From Desulfuromonadales bacterium (lineage in GTDB: Bacteria > Desulfobacterota > Desulfuromonadia > Geobacterales > Pseudopelobacteraceae), in assembly GCA_013349325.1 (NCBI GenBank), contig DUZX01000006.1:56286-120285 (forward strand): DNA of 64,000 bases, written 5' to 3'. Below are positions 7,955 through 20,315 of the stretch, in pieces (positions within the stretch are counted from its first letter, which is position 1; each line of letters begins with the position of its first letter). A model generated the notes under the pieces. That model ran no database searches. It saw only the letters and a list, made by a program, of their open reading frames with translations, and was not told the DNA's origin. Position numbers and translations under genes: made by a program.

Positions 7955-8816
7955 GACAAACCTCAACAACCTCTTGGCAGACCGGGAGATCAGCATCGGG
8001 TGACGGGGCTCCAGAAAGAACGCTCTGTGTGTCGGCAGTCGATTTCCGGGACAGCCCGGAATCAAGCAGATGGCGGGGATGAACGTTTGAAAGCGCTTTC
8101 AGCAGGCTGTTTTTAATATGCGGGATATCCTTTTGCAACTCTTTCAAAAGGCTCTTCATTCTTCTGCGCTGCTGGTCGGCAGTCCCGCAGACAGGGCAGC
8201 AGCAGCAGACAATCGGCAGCTGTGTCTGCCGGGAGTAGCTGATGATATCCTCTTCGGTCAGGTATACCAGCGGTCTAATGACGGTTGTGACCCCGTTGTC
8301 TGCCAGCATCGAAGCGGCCATTGATTTGAGAGAACCGACAAAAAACTGGTTCAGCAGCAATGTTTCAATGAAATCGTCCTGATGGTGGCCGAGCGCCAGT
8401 TTGTTACACCCCAGTTCGCGCGTGGCCTCATAGAGTGCGCCCCGTTTCAGGCGTGAGCAGATCGCGCAGTACGATGATCCGGGGCGGCGCTTTTCCTGAA
8501 TAATGGCGTAGTGTTCGGTCGGTACCATGCGGTACTCGAAACCTCTGTCACGCAGGAAACCTTCAATAATGTTGGTCTGATAGCCGGGATAACCCGAGTC
8601 GATATTGACCGCCACCAGCTCGAATGGCACCGGCGCCCGTCGACGCAGCTCTTCGAGCAGTATCAGCAGCGTGTAGGAGTCTTTTCCGCCTGAGACCGCA
8701 ACTGCGATGCGGTCGCCCTTCTTGATCAGATTGAAGTCGGCAACCGCACGTCCGATACCATGGCGCAAGCGCCGGAACAGACGAGAATCTACCGCTTGTG
8801 TTGAAGATACATTCAT
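7944..8816 (-). CDS. ttcA: TtcA-family tRNA thiolation ATPase
   Basis: PP-loop ATPase of the TtcA/TtuA family, which inserts sulfur into tRNA (2-thiocytidine at position 32 in the characterised TtcA) using an Fe-S cluster. Of 290 residues, the PP-loop SGGKDS is at 42-47, the cluster Cys pair C-A-I-C at 117-120, and a further CCCCPVCG at 204-211 in place of the usual CNLCG. Start at 8816 has SD GGAG; it overlaps nothing but follows the metX stop by one base. The third cluster ligand would come from the four-Cys run, which is unusual. Exact tRNA target is inferred. Confidence 0.85.
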   Translation of the reverse strand: MNVSSTQAVDSRLFRRLRHGIGRAVADFNLIKKGDRIAVAVSGGKDSYTLLILLEELRRRAPVPFELVAVNIDSGYPGYQTNIIEGFLRDRGFEYRMVPTEHYAIIQEKRRPGSSYCAICSRLKRGALYEATRELGCNKLALGHHQDDFIETLLLNQFFVGSLKSMAASMLADNGVTTVIRPLVYLTEEDIISYSRQTQLPIVCCCCPVCGTADQQRRRMKSLLKELQKDIPHIKNSLLKALSNVHPRHLLDSGLSRKSTADTQSVLSGAPSPDADLPVCQEVVEVCREG

Positions 8817-8817
8817 A

Positions 8818-9933
8818 TTACTCCGCTGTTCCGGCCTGCACACGTGACAAAAAATCACGTATCAGCGGAGTGAAGGTTTCATGTTCGAGCAGGAAGGCGT
8901 CGTGGCCATAGGAGGAGGTGATCAGGTGATATTCGACATCCTTATCTAACTCTTGTAAGCAGGTGACCATCGATTCAGTCTGGTAGGGGGGGTAGAGCCA
9001 GTCCGAGCTGAAGGCGTAAAACTGGAGCGGTGCCTCTACCGCACTAAACGCTTCGGCCATCGAATCGTAGCCCCAGGCGACGTCGTAGAGATCGAGAGTT
9101 TTTGCCAGATAGAGAAATGAATTGGCATCAAAACGGGATACAAAGCTGTAGCCGTTGTAATTCAGATAGCGTTCAACCTCGAACTGACCGAAAAAATCGA
9201 ACTGGCCATCTTTGGCAGAAAAACGGCGTCCGAATTTTGAGTTCATGGATTCGTCGGAAAGGAAGGTTATGTGACCGATGCCACGAGCCAGGGCCAGGCC
9301 ATCCTTGGGGTTGGCTTTGTATTCCCCTTTGCGCCAGGTGGGATCATTGAAGATTGACCAGCGGGCGACTGCATTCAGTGCGATAGCCTGCGGGGAAGGG
9401 CGTGGCGTGGCGGCCAGGATAATAGCGGAAGCGATCCGGTCAGGGTACTGCGTGGCCCATTCCAGAGCCTGCATGCCACCCATGCTGCCCCCCATAACGG
9501 TGACCAGTTTGTCTATGCCCAGGGAATCTATCAAGAGCGTCTGGGCACGGACCATATCGCGAATCGTGACGACCGGGAATGAGAGGTTATAACGTTTTCC
9601 GGTTTTGGGGTTGATGGAGGTCGGCCCGGTAGAGCCGAAGCAGGAGCCGATGACGTTGGAGCAGATTATGAAGTAGCGATCGGTATCGAGCAGCCTTCCC
9701 GGTCCGACAATGGCATCCCACCAGCCCGGTTTAGTTTCGGAATCGCTCCGTTTGCCGGCCAGGTGAGCATCACCGGTCCAGGCATGCTCGACCAGGATTG
9801 CATTACTGCCCTGCCGGTTAAGAGTTCCGTACGTCTCAAAAGCTATCGTTATCGGAGCCAGAATACGTCCGCTATCAAGGCGAATTCCGGATTCAAAGGT
9901 CTTAAATTGTTCCGTGACGCGCCCATCAAACAT
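8818..9933 (-). CDS. metX: Homoserine O-acetyltransferase
   Basis: Alpha/beta-hydrolase enzyme that acetylates homoserine with acetyl-CoA in methionine synthesis. 371 residues from the ATG at 9933, which has SD GGAGGGG; the upstream in-frame extension is the riboswitch terminator region. The nucleophile elbow [13 protein letters not shown], the catalytic Asp (SSDWLYPP) and His ([13 protein letters not shown]) are all present. Some relatives use succinyl-CoA, which cannot be excluded from motifs alone. It is the first gene behind a SAM-I riboswitch, as expected for methionine genes. Confidence 0.93.
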   Translation of the reverse strand: MFDGRVTEQFKTFESGIRLDSGRILAPITIAFETYGTLNRQGSNAILVEHAWTGDAHLAGKRSDSETKPGWWDAIVGPGRLLDTDRYFIICSNVIGSCFGSTGPTSINPKTGKRYNLSFPVVTIRDMVRAQTLLIDSLGIDKLVTVMGGSMGGMQALEWATQYPDRIASAIILAATPRPSPQAIALNAVARWSIFNDPTWRKGEYKANPKDGLALARGIGHITFLSDESMNSKFGRRFSAKDGQFDFFGQFEVERYLNYNGYSFVSRFDANSFLYLAKTLDLYDVAWGYDSMAEAFSAVEAPLQFYAFSSDWLYPPYQTESMVTCLQELDKDVEYHLITSSYGHDAFLLEHETFTPLIRDFLSRVQAGTAE

Positions 9934-9954
9934 AAAAGCCCCTCCATATATATG

Positions 9955-9982
9955 AAAAGGGGCTGATAATCTGTTGATCAGC
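9955..9982 (-). terminator. Riboswitch-linked terminator before metX
   Basis: On the minus strand GCTGAT-N9-ATCAGC is followed by CCCCTTTTC. It lies between the SAM aptamer and the metX SD, the position expected for a SAM-responsive transcription terminator. Confidence 0.7.
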
Positions 9983-9989
9983 ACACCCC

Positions 9990-10106
9990 CTCATCTTTGC
10001 CTTTCGGCAGGAATTAGCACCTGACACCGTATTCCAGAGACAAACTGGAATGACTGGCCGGTTGCTGTGGTTTCGCAGGGCCGTTCCCTCCACCACTCGT
10101 GATAAG
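9990..10106 (-). promoter_or_regulatory. SAM-I (S-box) riboswitch upstream of metX
   Basis: Read on the minus strand it begins CTTATCACGAG and continues through GGTGGAGGGAACGGCCCTG, CGAAACCACAGCAACCGG and GGTGCTAATTCCTGCC, ending GATGAG, which pairs with CTTATC to close P1. These are the conserved S-box elements in correct order. It should turn off metX and the two downstream genes when SAM is abundant. Confidence 0.93.
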
Positions 10107-10122
10107 CAGGTTTATTGAGCAG

Positions 10123-10152
10123 ACAATACGAAATTTATTTGTGGCTTGTCAA
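10123..10152 (-). promoter_or_regulatory. Sigma-70 promoter of the S-box/metX operon
   Basis: On the minus strand TTGACA (10147-10152), 18 bases, then TATTGT (10123-10128), which places the start of transcription just upstream of the S-box P1 helix. A perfect -35 and good position make this likely. Confidence 0.65.
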
Positions 10153-10280
10153 TCAAATAGGGAGCCTGGCGGATCGGAGCGGCGCAAAATCAGCGTCAAA
10201 TTGAGTAGAAATGAGAACACTCATCTGATATATAGATAGCAATGTTTTACACCACTTTTTACCCGATACGGGGAGGCACA

Positions 10281-11285
10281 ATGAAAATCATGATGATGGG
10301 TTTGCTGCTGATGGCCGGTCTGACGGGCGGATGTGCGCAAAATTACTATAACGTCCCGACGGAACTGGTCGCCAGCAAAATCAAGGTACTCGGTGTTGCA
10401 CCTTTTTTTATCGATGCCGACTCTGACATTACGCATCCCCAAAAGGAGCAACTCGTTAGCCTGATCGCCGAACTGAATCAGAATAATCAGGGGCTGCTGG
10501 GGCGAAAATTAAAAGCGACCGGCAATTTTTACACGGTAACCACGACAGAAGGTGAGCCGCAGCAGCTGTTCAAATCTCTGTTCTCTCGTCGTGAAAAACG
10601 CGAAGATGCAACGATTCTCTACAATAAGTACTTTTGGAAGAACGATGAGCTGCGCAGCTATATCCAGAAAAACAATCTGGATGCCGTCATGCTGGTGACA
10701 ATCAGCGGCCTTATCAAAAAAGAGACCCTGTTTTCCAGCACCCTGCTGACTAAACTGGAAGCCAACTATAACTTTCTGACGATGACCGCTCAGATACTGG
10801 ATGCTGATGGTACGACCCTCTGGGAATACCCGAATTTTCGCAGGCGGCTGTTAAGCTATTATCCGCTGGCAAATCTTCAGTATGCCGATTTCAGTGAATC
10901 AGATGCCAATCTCTCGTCAAAAACCGAGGTCAAGTTCAAAAACCTTGACGGTATTCGTCGCGCACTTGAAAAGAAGAGCACGGACTTGCTACTGCGCGAA
11001 ACACAGGAATCGGAGGCGTATGCGCGGCAATTTAATGAGATGGTTTCACTGATCGCGTATGACGGGCCTCATGAAGGCAAAGCTGCAGCGCCGGCCGCTA
11101 CCACTACCACGCTGCAACCGGCACCTGCAGCGATAGTAAAGCTTGTTGAACCTGTACAGGCGCCGACGGTTCAGCCACCTCCCGTGATCATGCCGCCTCT
11201 GCCGGTGCAACCGGTCACCCCGCCGCTTGAGACAGCAGCACCGACAAGTAACGAAATCGTTCCTGCAACCGAAAGCACCCGTTAG
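10281..11285 (+). CDS. Unknown outer-membrane-type lipoprotein
   Basis: 334 residues; starts at 10281 with SD GGGGAGG, giving a clear lipoprotein signal with lipobox LTGGC (Cys18) followed by Ala-Gln, so outer-membrane retention is likely. The mature part is a mixed alpha/beta domain with no motif I recognise; the last ~60 residues are rich in Pro, Ala and Thr, resembling a flexible spacer. A terminator follows. A perfect palindrome ATGAGAACACTCAT (10210-10223) lies upstream and could be an operator. Function unknown; the next gene also encodes an exported protein and the two may work together. Confidence 0.8.
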   Translation: MKIMMMGLLLMAGLTGGCAQNYYNVPTELVASKIKVLGVAPFFIDADSDITHPQKEQLVSLIAELNQNNQGLLGRKLKATGNFYTVTTTEGEPQQLFKSLFSRREKREDATILYNKYFWKNDELRSYIQKNNLDAVMLVTISGLIKKETLFSSTLLTKLEANYNFLTMTAQILDADGTTLWEYPNFRRRLLSYYPLANLQYADFSESDANLSSKTEVKFKNLDGIRRALEKKSTDLLLRETQESEAYARQFNEMVSLIAYDGPHEGKAAAPAATTTTLQPAPAAIVKLVEPVQAPTVQPPPVIMPPLPVQPVTPPLETAAPTSNEIVPATESTR

Positions 11286-11320
11286 GACACGCAGAACGTG
11301 AAAAACTACCTGTCTCAACA

Positions 11321-11349
11321 AACGGGGCTGACAAGCCCCTTTTGTTTTG
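11321..11349 (+). terminator. Intrinsic terminator after the lipoprotein gene
   Basis: GGGGCT-GACA-AGCCCC stem followed by TTTTGTTTT, 40 bases after the lipoprotein stop. Confidence 0.8.
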
Positions 11350-11407
11350 ACATGCCCGGTATGTTTTGCGATAATCCGGCGGCTTTTCAGTCGGCATCGG
11401 AGGTACC

Positions 11408-12906
11408 ATGAACAAATATGTAATTATCTGCGCTGTGCTGCTCGTATCATTGTGCGCCGCTCCCTCTTTTGCAGCCCCGTTACGGGTCTTTGTATCCGAG
11501 ATTAACGCTGTCGGGGCTGTTAACAAGGAAGAGATGAAGCAAACCATACTGCTGCTGCTGGCATCCCGGATAAACAGTGACACAATCAGCTCAGTTGCAA
11601 CGGCTGCCGAGGCGGATGTCCTGATAAGCGGCACCTATGTTGCTATCGGTAAAGTTTTCAGTGTCGACGCACTGGCCAGGACGGCTGGCGGTAAATCGCT
11701 GGCACGTGCATTTGTCCAGGGCGAAAATCAGGATGAATTGATACCCGCCATTGGAAAACTGGCTGATAAAATCAGATCAGAACTACTTAAACAGTTCGCC
11801 GCCTCTGCTGCCGCACCAGCTGCAGCTACGGTATCGGCGAACCTGCCGGTCGTTCCGGCAGCTAAAAGCGACATCATAAGGCCCAGTGAGCTGCAGCCCG
11901 CAACAACGGCCGATTTTATCAAGCCGCGCGAGATGGAGCAGGGGAGTGCGAGCGGCTGGCTTAGCAAGCGCCTGACCGGATCCGCCAATCTGATGGCTGT
12001 CGGCAGCGTACGCGCCGATGGCAGCCGCGATCTGTTTCTGGCAGAAGACCGCCGGGTCTCCTATTATCGTCAGGCTGGCGAAATGCGGTTGATTGCAGAG
12101 CGGGAACTGCGTTCCAGCGAAAAGATCATCTCACTTGACATCCTTGAATCAACGACGGGCTCAGAACTGTACGTAACAATCATGCGTGGCGATGACGTCG
12201 CGTCGGAAGTCTGGCAGCTGCAGGGGGACAAGCTGGTCGTGACCGCCGAAAAACTCCCCTACTTCTTCAGGGTCTTTGCTCTGGCCGGTGGCCCCAAAAA
12301 GCTGTATGCCCAGAGTATGGGGCGTGAGAGCGACTTTTACGGTGATGTGTTTGAGGCGAGCCGTAGCGGCAACGTCGTTACACTCAAAAATCCGGTAAAA
12401 ATGCCCCGCTTCGGCACCATTTACACCTTCAATCAGTTCCGTGATGCTGCCGGGGAGCTGTTTACGCTGGCAATCAACAACGATAATTATCTTATTGTCT
12501 ACGATCGCGATTTAAAAGAACTCTGGCGCAGTAATGATAAGTTCGGCGGTTCTGAGTTGTTCTTCCAGAAGGAAGATCTGGCAAACTCCCGGACGACCGG
12601 TGATAATTTCCGTTGGATATTTATGAATCAGCGTATTCAGGTCACTGCAAAAGGTGAAGTGCTGATCGGTAAGAATGACGGCTTCTGGGTGCTGGGCAAT
12701 GCCCGCTCGTATAAGAAAGGGGCCGTCTACGCTCTCTACTGGAATGGTTCCAGTCTGGAGGAAAAGTGGCGTACCCGTGAAACCCAAAACTATATGCCCG
12801 ATTATTACCTGGATGAAGCTCGTGGAGAGCTGTTGATTCTGCAGGTCGTACAACGTGCCGGTATCAGTTCGCGCGGGGCTTCATCATTGGCAATCAAGAC
12901 GGTCAA

Positions 12907-12910
<4 letters not shown>
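11408..12910 (+). CDS. Exported protein with propeller-like C-terminal half, unknown function
   Basis: 500 residues with a Sec signal peptide (hydrophobic stretch ending APSFA, cleavage near 22). The first ~130 mature residues look like a small domain with alternating strands and helices, of the kind that opens cell-envelope curli- or TolB-like proteins; an Ala/Pro-rich linker follows (about 133-165). The C-terminal ~330 residues have recurrent short strand patterns ending in aromatic/Asp turns that suggest a beta-propeller of the VCBS/FG-GAP kind. I do not recognise a named family. SD GGAGG at 11399. Its stop overlaps the hisZ start (ATGA), so it is co-transcribed with hisZ and purA. Confidence 0.75.
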
Positions 12911-15515
<2,605 letters not shown>

Positions 15516-15540
15516 TTGGTGAAGATGCAGATCGAACATA

Positions 15541-15572
15541 CAGAAAGGCCGGCAATCATGTCGGCCTTTCTG
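15541..15572 (+). terminator. Terminator after purA
   Basis: Inverted repeat CAGAAAGGCCG / CGGCCTTTCTG around a 10-base loop, 25 bases after the purA stop. The T-tract is within the stem, so efficiency is uncertain. Confidence 0.65.
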
Positions 15573-15616
15573 CGTTCCGGTCGGTTTAAAGATAATTCCA
15601 TCACGGTTGTGATGTC

Positions 15617-17179
15617 ATGAAGAGCGTTCTTAAGCGCCTGAAACTGCGTGGTAAACTGCTGACACTGGTCCTGCCGTTGGTAATTATCCCCGTATGTATC
15701 GTTGCAGCCGTGATCGGCTTTATTGCCAACGAGCAAGCCTACCGGGGTGTCACCAGCACCAGCAAAGACGATCTGCTGCATCTCTCCTCGTTCACTATCG
15801 ACCTGCTCGATTCCCATCATCAGCAGACACGGGAGTACAGCTCTCAAACAACTGCAGCAGACAAAGATCGCAGCGAGCTTAAAAAAGCACCTCTCATCGA
15901 CACCCCTTTTGAACAGCACTCATTTAACCGGCTGAAAGAGCGCATACGAGGCAAAAAAGTTGGTGACAGCGGCTACATCTTCTGCATGGATAGTAGCGGC
16001 ACCCTTACGGTCCATCCCGATTCCGAAGGAAAGAACGTCATAAATTCACAGGATCTGAACGGCAACAGTTTTATCAGGGAGATGTGCCGCACGAAAAGCG
16101 GCTGGATCAGGTATCCCTGGAAAAACAGCGGCGATTCAACCGCGCGCATGAAGATTGTCCGCTACGACTATTTTGAGCCGTGGGACTGGATCGTGGCGGT
16201 CGGTTCCTATGAGGATGAATTCTATCAGGAAGCGCACAAGATCAAGACGCATATCCTGATCAGTATGGCGCTGCTGCTGTTGCTGGTGGGTGTGGTTGCA
16301 ACGCTCCTGGTGTACTGGGCATCAACCGTCTTCACCCGGCCGATTTCACATATGGTGTCCGTCATACAAAGCGTCCGGCGCGGCAATCTGGATCAGAGGA
16401 TGACCGTGAGCGGAGAAGACGAACTTGCCGATATGAGTAGTGCCTTCAATCATATGGCCGATATTATCCAACGCAACAAAACGATGGAATCCACCCTCGC
16501 TCAGCAGGAAAAAATGGCCTCCCTGGGCCTGCTCTCATCCGGCGTTGCTCACGAAATCAACAACCCGTTGGGAGTTATCCTGGGGTATGCCGGGTACCTG
16601 GAAGGGAAACTGAGCCCCGATGATCCCAATTACCAGTACATTCATGAAATCAAACGCGAAAGCAAACGCTGCAAAAAAATTGTCCAGGATCTGCTCTCGT
16701 ATGCCCGCACACCGCGCCCTTTGCTTGCAGCAACTGATCTGAACCATCTTCTGGAGCAGATTGTCGATTTTTCCGCCAATCATACCGATATGCGAGGAAT
16801 AACGATTACGACATCCTTCGCCGGGGATCTGCCACCGATAGAGGTAGACGGCGACCTGCTTCGTCAGGTCGCCATCAATCTGATTCTGAACGCCGGCGGC
16901 GCGATGCCGGAAGGGGGCCGTCTGGCCATCAGCACCGAAGCGGTTGATACCCGGCACGTGCGGATTACCTTCCGCGATAGCGGCTGCGGTATTCCTAGCG
17001 AGAGTCTGGATAAGATTTTTGAACCATTCTACTCTACCAAAGCTCACGGTACCGGCCTGGGTTTGGCCATAACCCGCCAGATCATTGAACAGCACTACGG
17101 CGAAATCCGTATCGAAAGCTGCGTCGGTTCCGGAACATCTGTCATCGTGACGCTGCCAACCGAGCGGGAGGAGATATAA
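15617..17179 (+). CDS. Membrane sensor histidine kinase with Cache and HAMP domains
   Basis: 520 residues. Membrane helix at about 13-37, a periplasmic Cache-type sensor (about 40-210, with GYIFCMDSSGTLTVHP at 119-134), second helix at about 212-235, HAMP (236-290), HisKA with phospho-acceptor His312 in SSGVAHEINNPLG, and a HATPase with N-box, DSGCGIP (454-460), FEPFYSTK and GTGLGLAI (478-485). The N-box reads NLILNAGGAM where most have NAxQAM. It overlaps nothing but abuts the NtrC-type regulator, its obvious partner. The stimulus is unknown; Cache domains usually bind small organic molecules. Confidence 0.92.
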   Translation: MKSVLKRLKLRGKLLTLVLPLVIIPVCIVAAVIGFIANEQAYRGVTSTSKDDLLHLSSFTIDLLDSHHQQTREYSSQTTAADKDRSELKKAPLIDTPFEQHSFNRLKERIRGKKVGDSGYIFCMDSSGTLTVHPDSEGKNVINSQDLNGNSFIREMCRTKSGWIRYPWKNSGDSTARMKIVRYDYFEPWDWIVAVGSYEDEFYQEAHKIKTHILISMALLLLLVGVVATLLVYWASTVFTRPISHMVSVIQSVRRGNLDQRMTVSGEDELADMSSAFNHMADIIQRNKTMESTLAQQEKMASLGLLSSGVAHEINNPLGVILGYAGYLEGKLSPDDPNYQYIHEIKRESKRCKKIVQDLLSYARTPRPLLAATDLNHLLEQIVDFSANHTDMRGITITTSFAGDLPPIEVDGDLLRQVAINLILNAGGAMPEGGRLAISTEAVDTRHVRITFRDSGCGIPSESLDKIFEPFYSTKAHGTGLGLAITRQIIEQHYGEIRIESCVGSGTSVIVTLPTEREEI

Positions 17180-18598
17180 GTGTCAGCTAAAAAACGCATT
17201 CTACTGATTGATAATGAAGCGGGACTCTGCCGGATGATGGAGCAGGTGCTGCTGGATCACGGGTATCTGGTACGGTTCTACACCTCTCCGCATCAGGCAC
17301 TTGAGGAGTTCAGCGCCGCCGCGTGGGATCTGGTTATTACCGATATCAAAATGCCCGGCATGAGCGGACTGGAGGTATTGCAGGCCATTAAAGCAAAACG
17401 GCAGGATATTCCGGTCATTATGATCACCGCCTATGCAACCGTTGACATGTCAATCCAGGCGCTTCGTAAAGGGGCCTACGATATGCTGACCAAACCGTTC
17501 GAGCCGGACGAACTGGTGTATCGTGTCAAAAATGCCCTGCAGCAGTGCCAACTGCTGGAAGAAAATCGTGAACTACGCGCCGAACTGGAAGATAAATTCC
17601 GCTTTGAAAACGTCATCGGTGCCAGTGATGGTCTGAAAACCGTTCTGGAGCGTGTTGCCAAAGTTGCCGCTCGTGACACGTCGATACTGATAACCGGCGA
17701 GTCCGGAACCGGTAAAGAGCTGATTGCCCAGGCTATTCATTACAATTCTCCGCGCAGTAAAAACCGCTTTATGGCCATCAATTGCGGTGCCTTACCGGAA
17801 AATCTGCTCGAAAGTGAGCTGTTCGGCTACAAAAAGGGGGCTTTTACGGGAGCGACTGAGAACCGCTGCGGGATTCTGGAAGCGGCTAACGGAGGAACGC
17901 TCTTTCTGGATGAAGTCGGCAACCTGCCGATGAATGTACAAAAAACGCTGCTGCGCTTTTTACAGGAGCGTGAGTTCAATCGACTGGGGGAGACCACCCC
18001 GACGAGAGTGGATGTGCGGATTTTGTCGGCGACCAATTCAGACCTGAAAGAGGCCATCAAAAACGGCTCGTTTCGGGAGGACCTCTACTATCGTCTGAAT
18101 GTTGTCACGATTCATCTGCCCCCTTTGCGGGAGCGCTGCAGTGATATCCCGCTTTTGGCTGCTCACTTCATCATGCTGCAGAATCAGAAATTCAAGTCCG
18201 TAATCAAAGGCTTTGAGCAGGATGCCATGCAGGTTATCGGCATGTATCACTGGCCCGGCAATATACGCCAGCTTAAAAATGTTATTGAAGCCTGCATGGC
18301 CATGGAGACGGGAGAGTTTATTTCCTGTGAGACGCTCTCCCAGTTTATCGATGTTCAGGCGGGCGCAGCTGTCGGTCCAGGTGCGATGGAGCAGAGTGGC
18401 AGCATACCCTATTCAACCGCACTGGAGCGCTTTGAAGCGGACCTGCTCTGCACGCTTCTGAAGCGGCATTCCGGCAATATAGATGCTGCGGCCCGGGAGG
18501 CCGATATGAACATGGTGACAATCTATCGCAAGATCAAGAAGTACGGCATAAAAAAAGAGGATTACCAACTCACGGGTAACAAGGAGGAAACAGTATGA
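17180..18598 (+). CDS. Sigma-54-dependent NtrC-family response regulator
   Basis: Transcription activator of 472 residues: receiver domain with phospho-acceptor Asp55 (LVITDIKMPG), AAA+ domain with Walker A GESGTGKE and the sigma-54 contact loop GAFTGA intact, and a C-terminal Fis-type helix-turn-helix (AAREADMNMVTIYRKIKKYG). GTG start immediately after the kinase stop with SD GGAGGAG. It presumably activates RpoN promoters in response to the adjoining kinase. Its end overlaps the flavoprotein gene, a possible hint at the regulated process. Confidence 0.95.
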   Translation: MSAKKRILLIDNEAGLCRMMEQVLLDHGYLVRFYTSPHQALEEFSAAAWDLVITDIKMPGMSGLEVLQAIKAKRQDIPVIMITAYATVDMSIQALRKGAYDMLTKPFEPDELVYRVKNALQQCQLLEENRELRAELEDKFRFENVIGASDGLKTVLERVAKVAARDTSILITGESGTGKELIAQAIHYNSPRSKNRFMAINCGALPENLLESELFGYKKGAFTGATENRCGILEAANGGTLFLDEVGNLPMNVQKTLLRFLQEREFNRLGETTPTRVDVRILSATNSDLKEAIKNGSFREDLYYRLNVVTIHLPPLRERCSDIPLLAAHFIMLQNQKFKSVIKGFEQDAMQVIGMYHWPGNIRQLKNVIEACMAMETGEFISCETLSQFIDVQAGAAVGPGAMEQSGSIPYSTALERFEADLLCTLLKRHSGNIDAAAREADMNMVTIYRKIKKYGIKKEDYQLTGNKEETV

Positions 18599-19230
18599 AG
18601 GTAGCGGTATTTAACGGCAGTCCCAATCGGGAAGGGAACACCTATCACGCGCTTACAATGGTTACAGACGAGCTTAATCGTGAAGGGATCGAAACGGAAA
18701 TAATCCATGTCGGCAATAAGGTGATCAGAGGCTGCACAGCTTGCGGCGGCTGCGCTAAAAACAAGAACGAACAGTGCGTGATCACCGGCGACGAGGTCAA
18801 CGGCTGGGTTCAGAACATGAAAACAGCCGACGGGATTATCCTGGGCTCACCGGTACATTATGCTGCCATGTCCGGGACAATGAAATCCTTTCTGGATCGG
18901 GCTTTCTACGTAAGTGGCGTAAACGACGGCCTGCTCCGTCATAAAGTGGGCGCTTCCGTGGTGGCGGTACGGCGCTCCGGTGGACTGCCGACGTTCGAGC
19001 AGCTGAACAACTTCATGATGTATGCCGAGATGTTGATCCCGACCTCCAACTATTGGAATGTGATCCACGGAAGAAGTCCGGGAGAGGTAACGCAGGATAT
19101 CGAGGGGGTTCAGATCATGCGGGTGCTTGGTAAAAACATGGCCTGGCTGATGAAGCTGGTTGAAAACGGCACGGGGACGGTTACGCCGCCGGAGCGGGAG
19201 CCCAAAACGTTCATGAGTTTTATCCACTGA
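18595..19230 (+). CDS. Iron-sulfur flavoprotein / NADPH-dependent FMN reductase family
   Basis: 211-residue flavodoxin-fold protein. FMN-binding GSPNREGNT at 8-16 and GSPVHYAAMSGTMKSFLDR; a Cys cluster CTACGGC...C (Cys47, 50, 53, 61) matches the compact [4Fe-4S] motif of Isf-type iron-sulfur flavoproteins, which pass electrons from ferredoxin or NAD(P)H to small acceptors. Overlaps the regulator stop by four bases (ATGA), SD AAGGAGG. Physiological substrate unknown. Confidence 0.85.
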   Translation: MKVAVFNGSPNREGNTYHALTMVTDELNREGIETEIIHVGNKVIRGCTACGGCAKNKNEQCVITGDEVNGWVQNMKTADGIILGSPVHYAAMSGTMKSFLDRAFYVSGVNDGLLRHKVGASVVAVRRSGGLPTFEQLNNFMMYAEMLIPTSNYWNVIHGRSPGEVTQDIEGVQIMRVLGKNMAWLMKLVENGTGTVTPPEREPKTFMSFIH

Positions 19231-19302
19231 AGTGGCTTTGCAGGAGATGACGGATGACACTCGATATTGAGAAGGTCAGGAAATCACCGGCTTGATCTGG
19301 TG

Positions 19303-20205
19303 TCAGCCGTTGTACAGATCCTTGAGCAGGGCCGGTTCGTGCAGAGATTTGCGCAACGTGCTGCGGAGTGCTTCAACCTGAACAAAGCCTTCATCCTTGG
19401 TCATCTGACCGTTCTTATACAGCAGTCTCAAATTTTTCCGCAGCGCATCAGCCGCAGCAAGAGCTTTCTCTCCGGTCGGGTCAGCATGAAGAAGGTCTGA
19501 TCCTTCCGGGCGCTGCAGAAACGAGAGCACCGCATCCTGCGCCAGCTGCAGATATTCGTCTCGATCCCCCACGGATAATTGATAGCGTGAATTATTGGAA
19601 AGTGTTTGCATGACCTGCTGCCACTTCTCGAGCCGCGACATCAGCATAATCGAATTAAAGATGCGCTTATTGGTACCAAACGAGAAGATCGTCGGTGCCA
19701 GTACGCTCCGCAACAGTTTGTCATTTGCCTGCTGGTCTGCCTTGCAGACCTCATTCGCCAATTCCCAGATCTGCTTGTCAACAAAGGTTTCGAAACGCAT
19801 CTCCCAGTAGGCATGTTTCATGGTCACCGTAGCAAAGGAGCGGATGATCTTGTAGGGGACATAGTAGTTATGGGCAACCGTATCTGCCGCCAGGTGGCAG
19901 AGATAGCCGTAGGCACAGGCGCGCTGGCCGTCAGTGGAAGCTTTTTTCAGGATTTTCAGGCCGATACCCCAGCGATGGCAGTTGAGCAGATAATGGGTGA
20001 ATTTTTTGCCGAGCGTGATGTCTGCGGCAATGCAGCCATACAGAAAATCGCGCGGAAAGGACGTGAGCAGGGCAGCCAGGGGGGGAGACAGCGCGGCCGG
20101 GTTTGCAAGCACATTGGCTCCCAGCATCAGGTGGACACCGCCACCCCAGGCCAGGGCATCGGTTGGGAACAACATCACTGCAACGGCAGTCAGGAGAAGA
20201 AGCAT
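19303..20205 (-). CDS. Exported zinc-dependent phospholipase C-like protein
   Basis: 300 residues with a signal peptide ending ALA before Trp20 (AWGGGVHLMLG). In bacterial zinc phospholipases C, the mature N-terminal Trp and following His bind zinc, and here W-G-G-G-V-H sits exactly after the predicted cleavage site. Other candidate ligands are the Asp/His pattern in CHLAADTVAHNYY and the FPRDFLYGCIAADI segment. Family membership looks good; that it cleaves phospholipids is inferred. Single gene, divergent from the uracil-DNA glycosylase. Confidence 0.75.
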   Translation of the reverse strand: MLLLLTAVAVMLFPTDALAWGGGVHLMLGANVLANPAALSPPLAALLTSFPRDFLYGCIAADITLGKKFTHYLLNCHRWGIGLKILKKASTDGQRACAYGYLCHLAADTVAHNYYVPYKIIRSFATVTMKHAYWEMRFETFVDKQIWELANEVCKADQQANDKLLRSVLAPTIFSFGTNKRIFNSIMLMSRLEKWQQVMQTLSNNSRYQLSVGDRDEYLQLAQDAVLSFLQRPEGSDLLHADPTGEKALAAADALRKNLRLLYKNGQMTKDEGFVQVEALRSTLRKSLHEPALLKDLYNG

Positions 20206-20315
20206 AGGTGATCTTTCGTTTTGACAGATGGAAGCGCTTGCTGATAGATTGCTGCGGCAGTTTACGCTATATCAAAGATGGTTGCATACAAATTTAATGA
20301 GTTGAGGTACGCGCA

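Noticed and set aside
19253..19294. Short frame MTLDIEKVRKSPA with good SD after the flavoprotein gene
   Set aside because: Only 13 codons to the stop and no family signal; it could be the start of a lost gene but cannot be supported.
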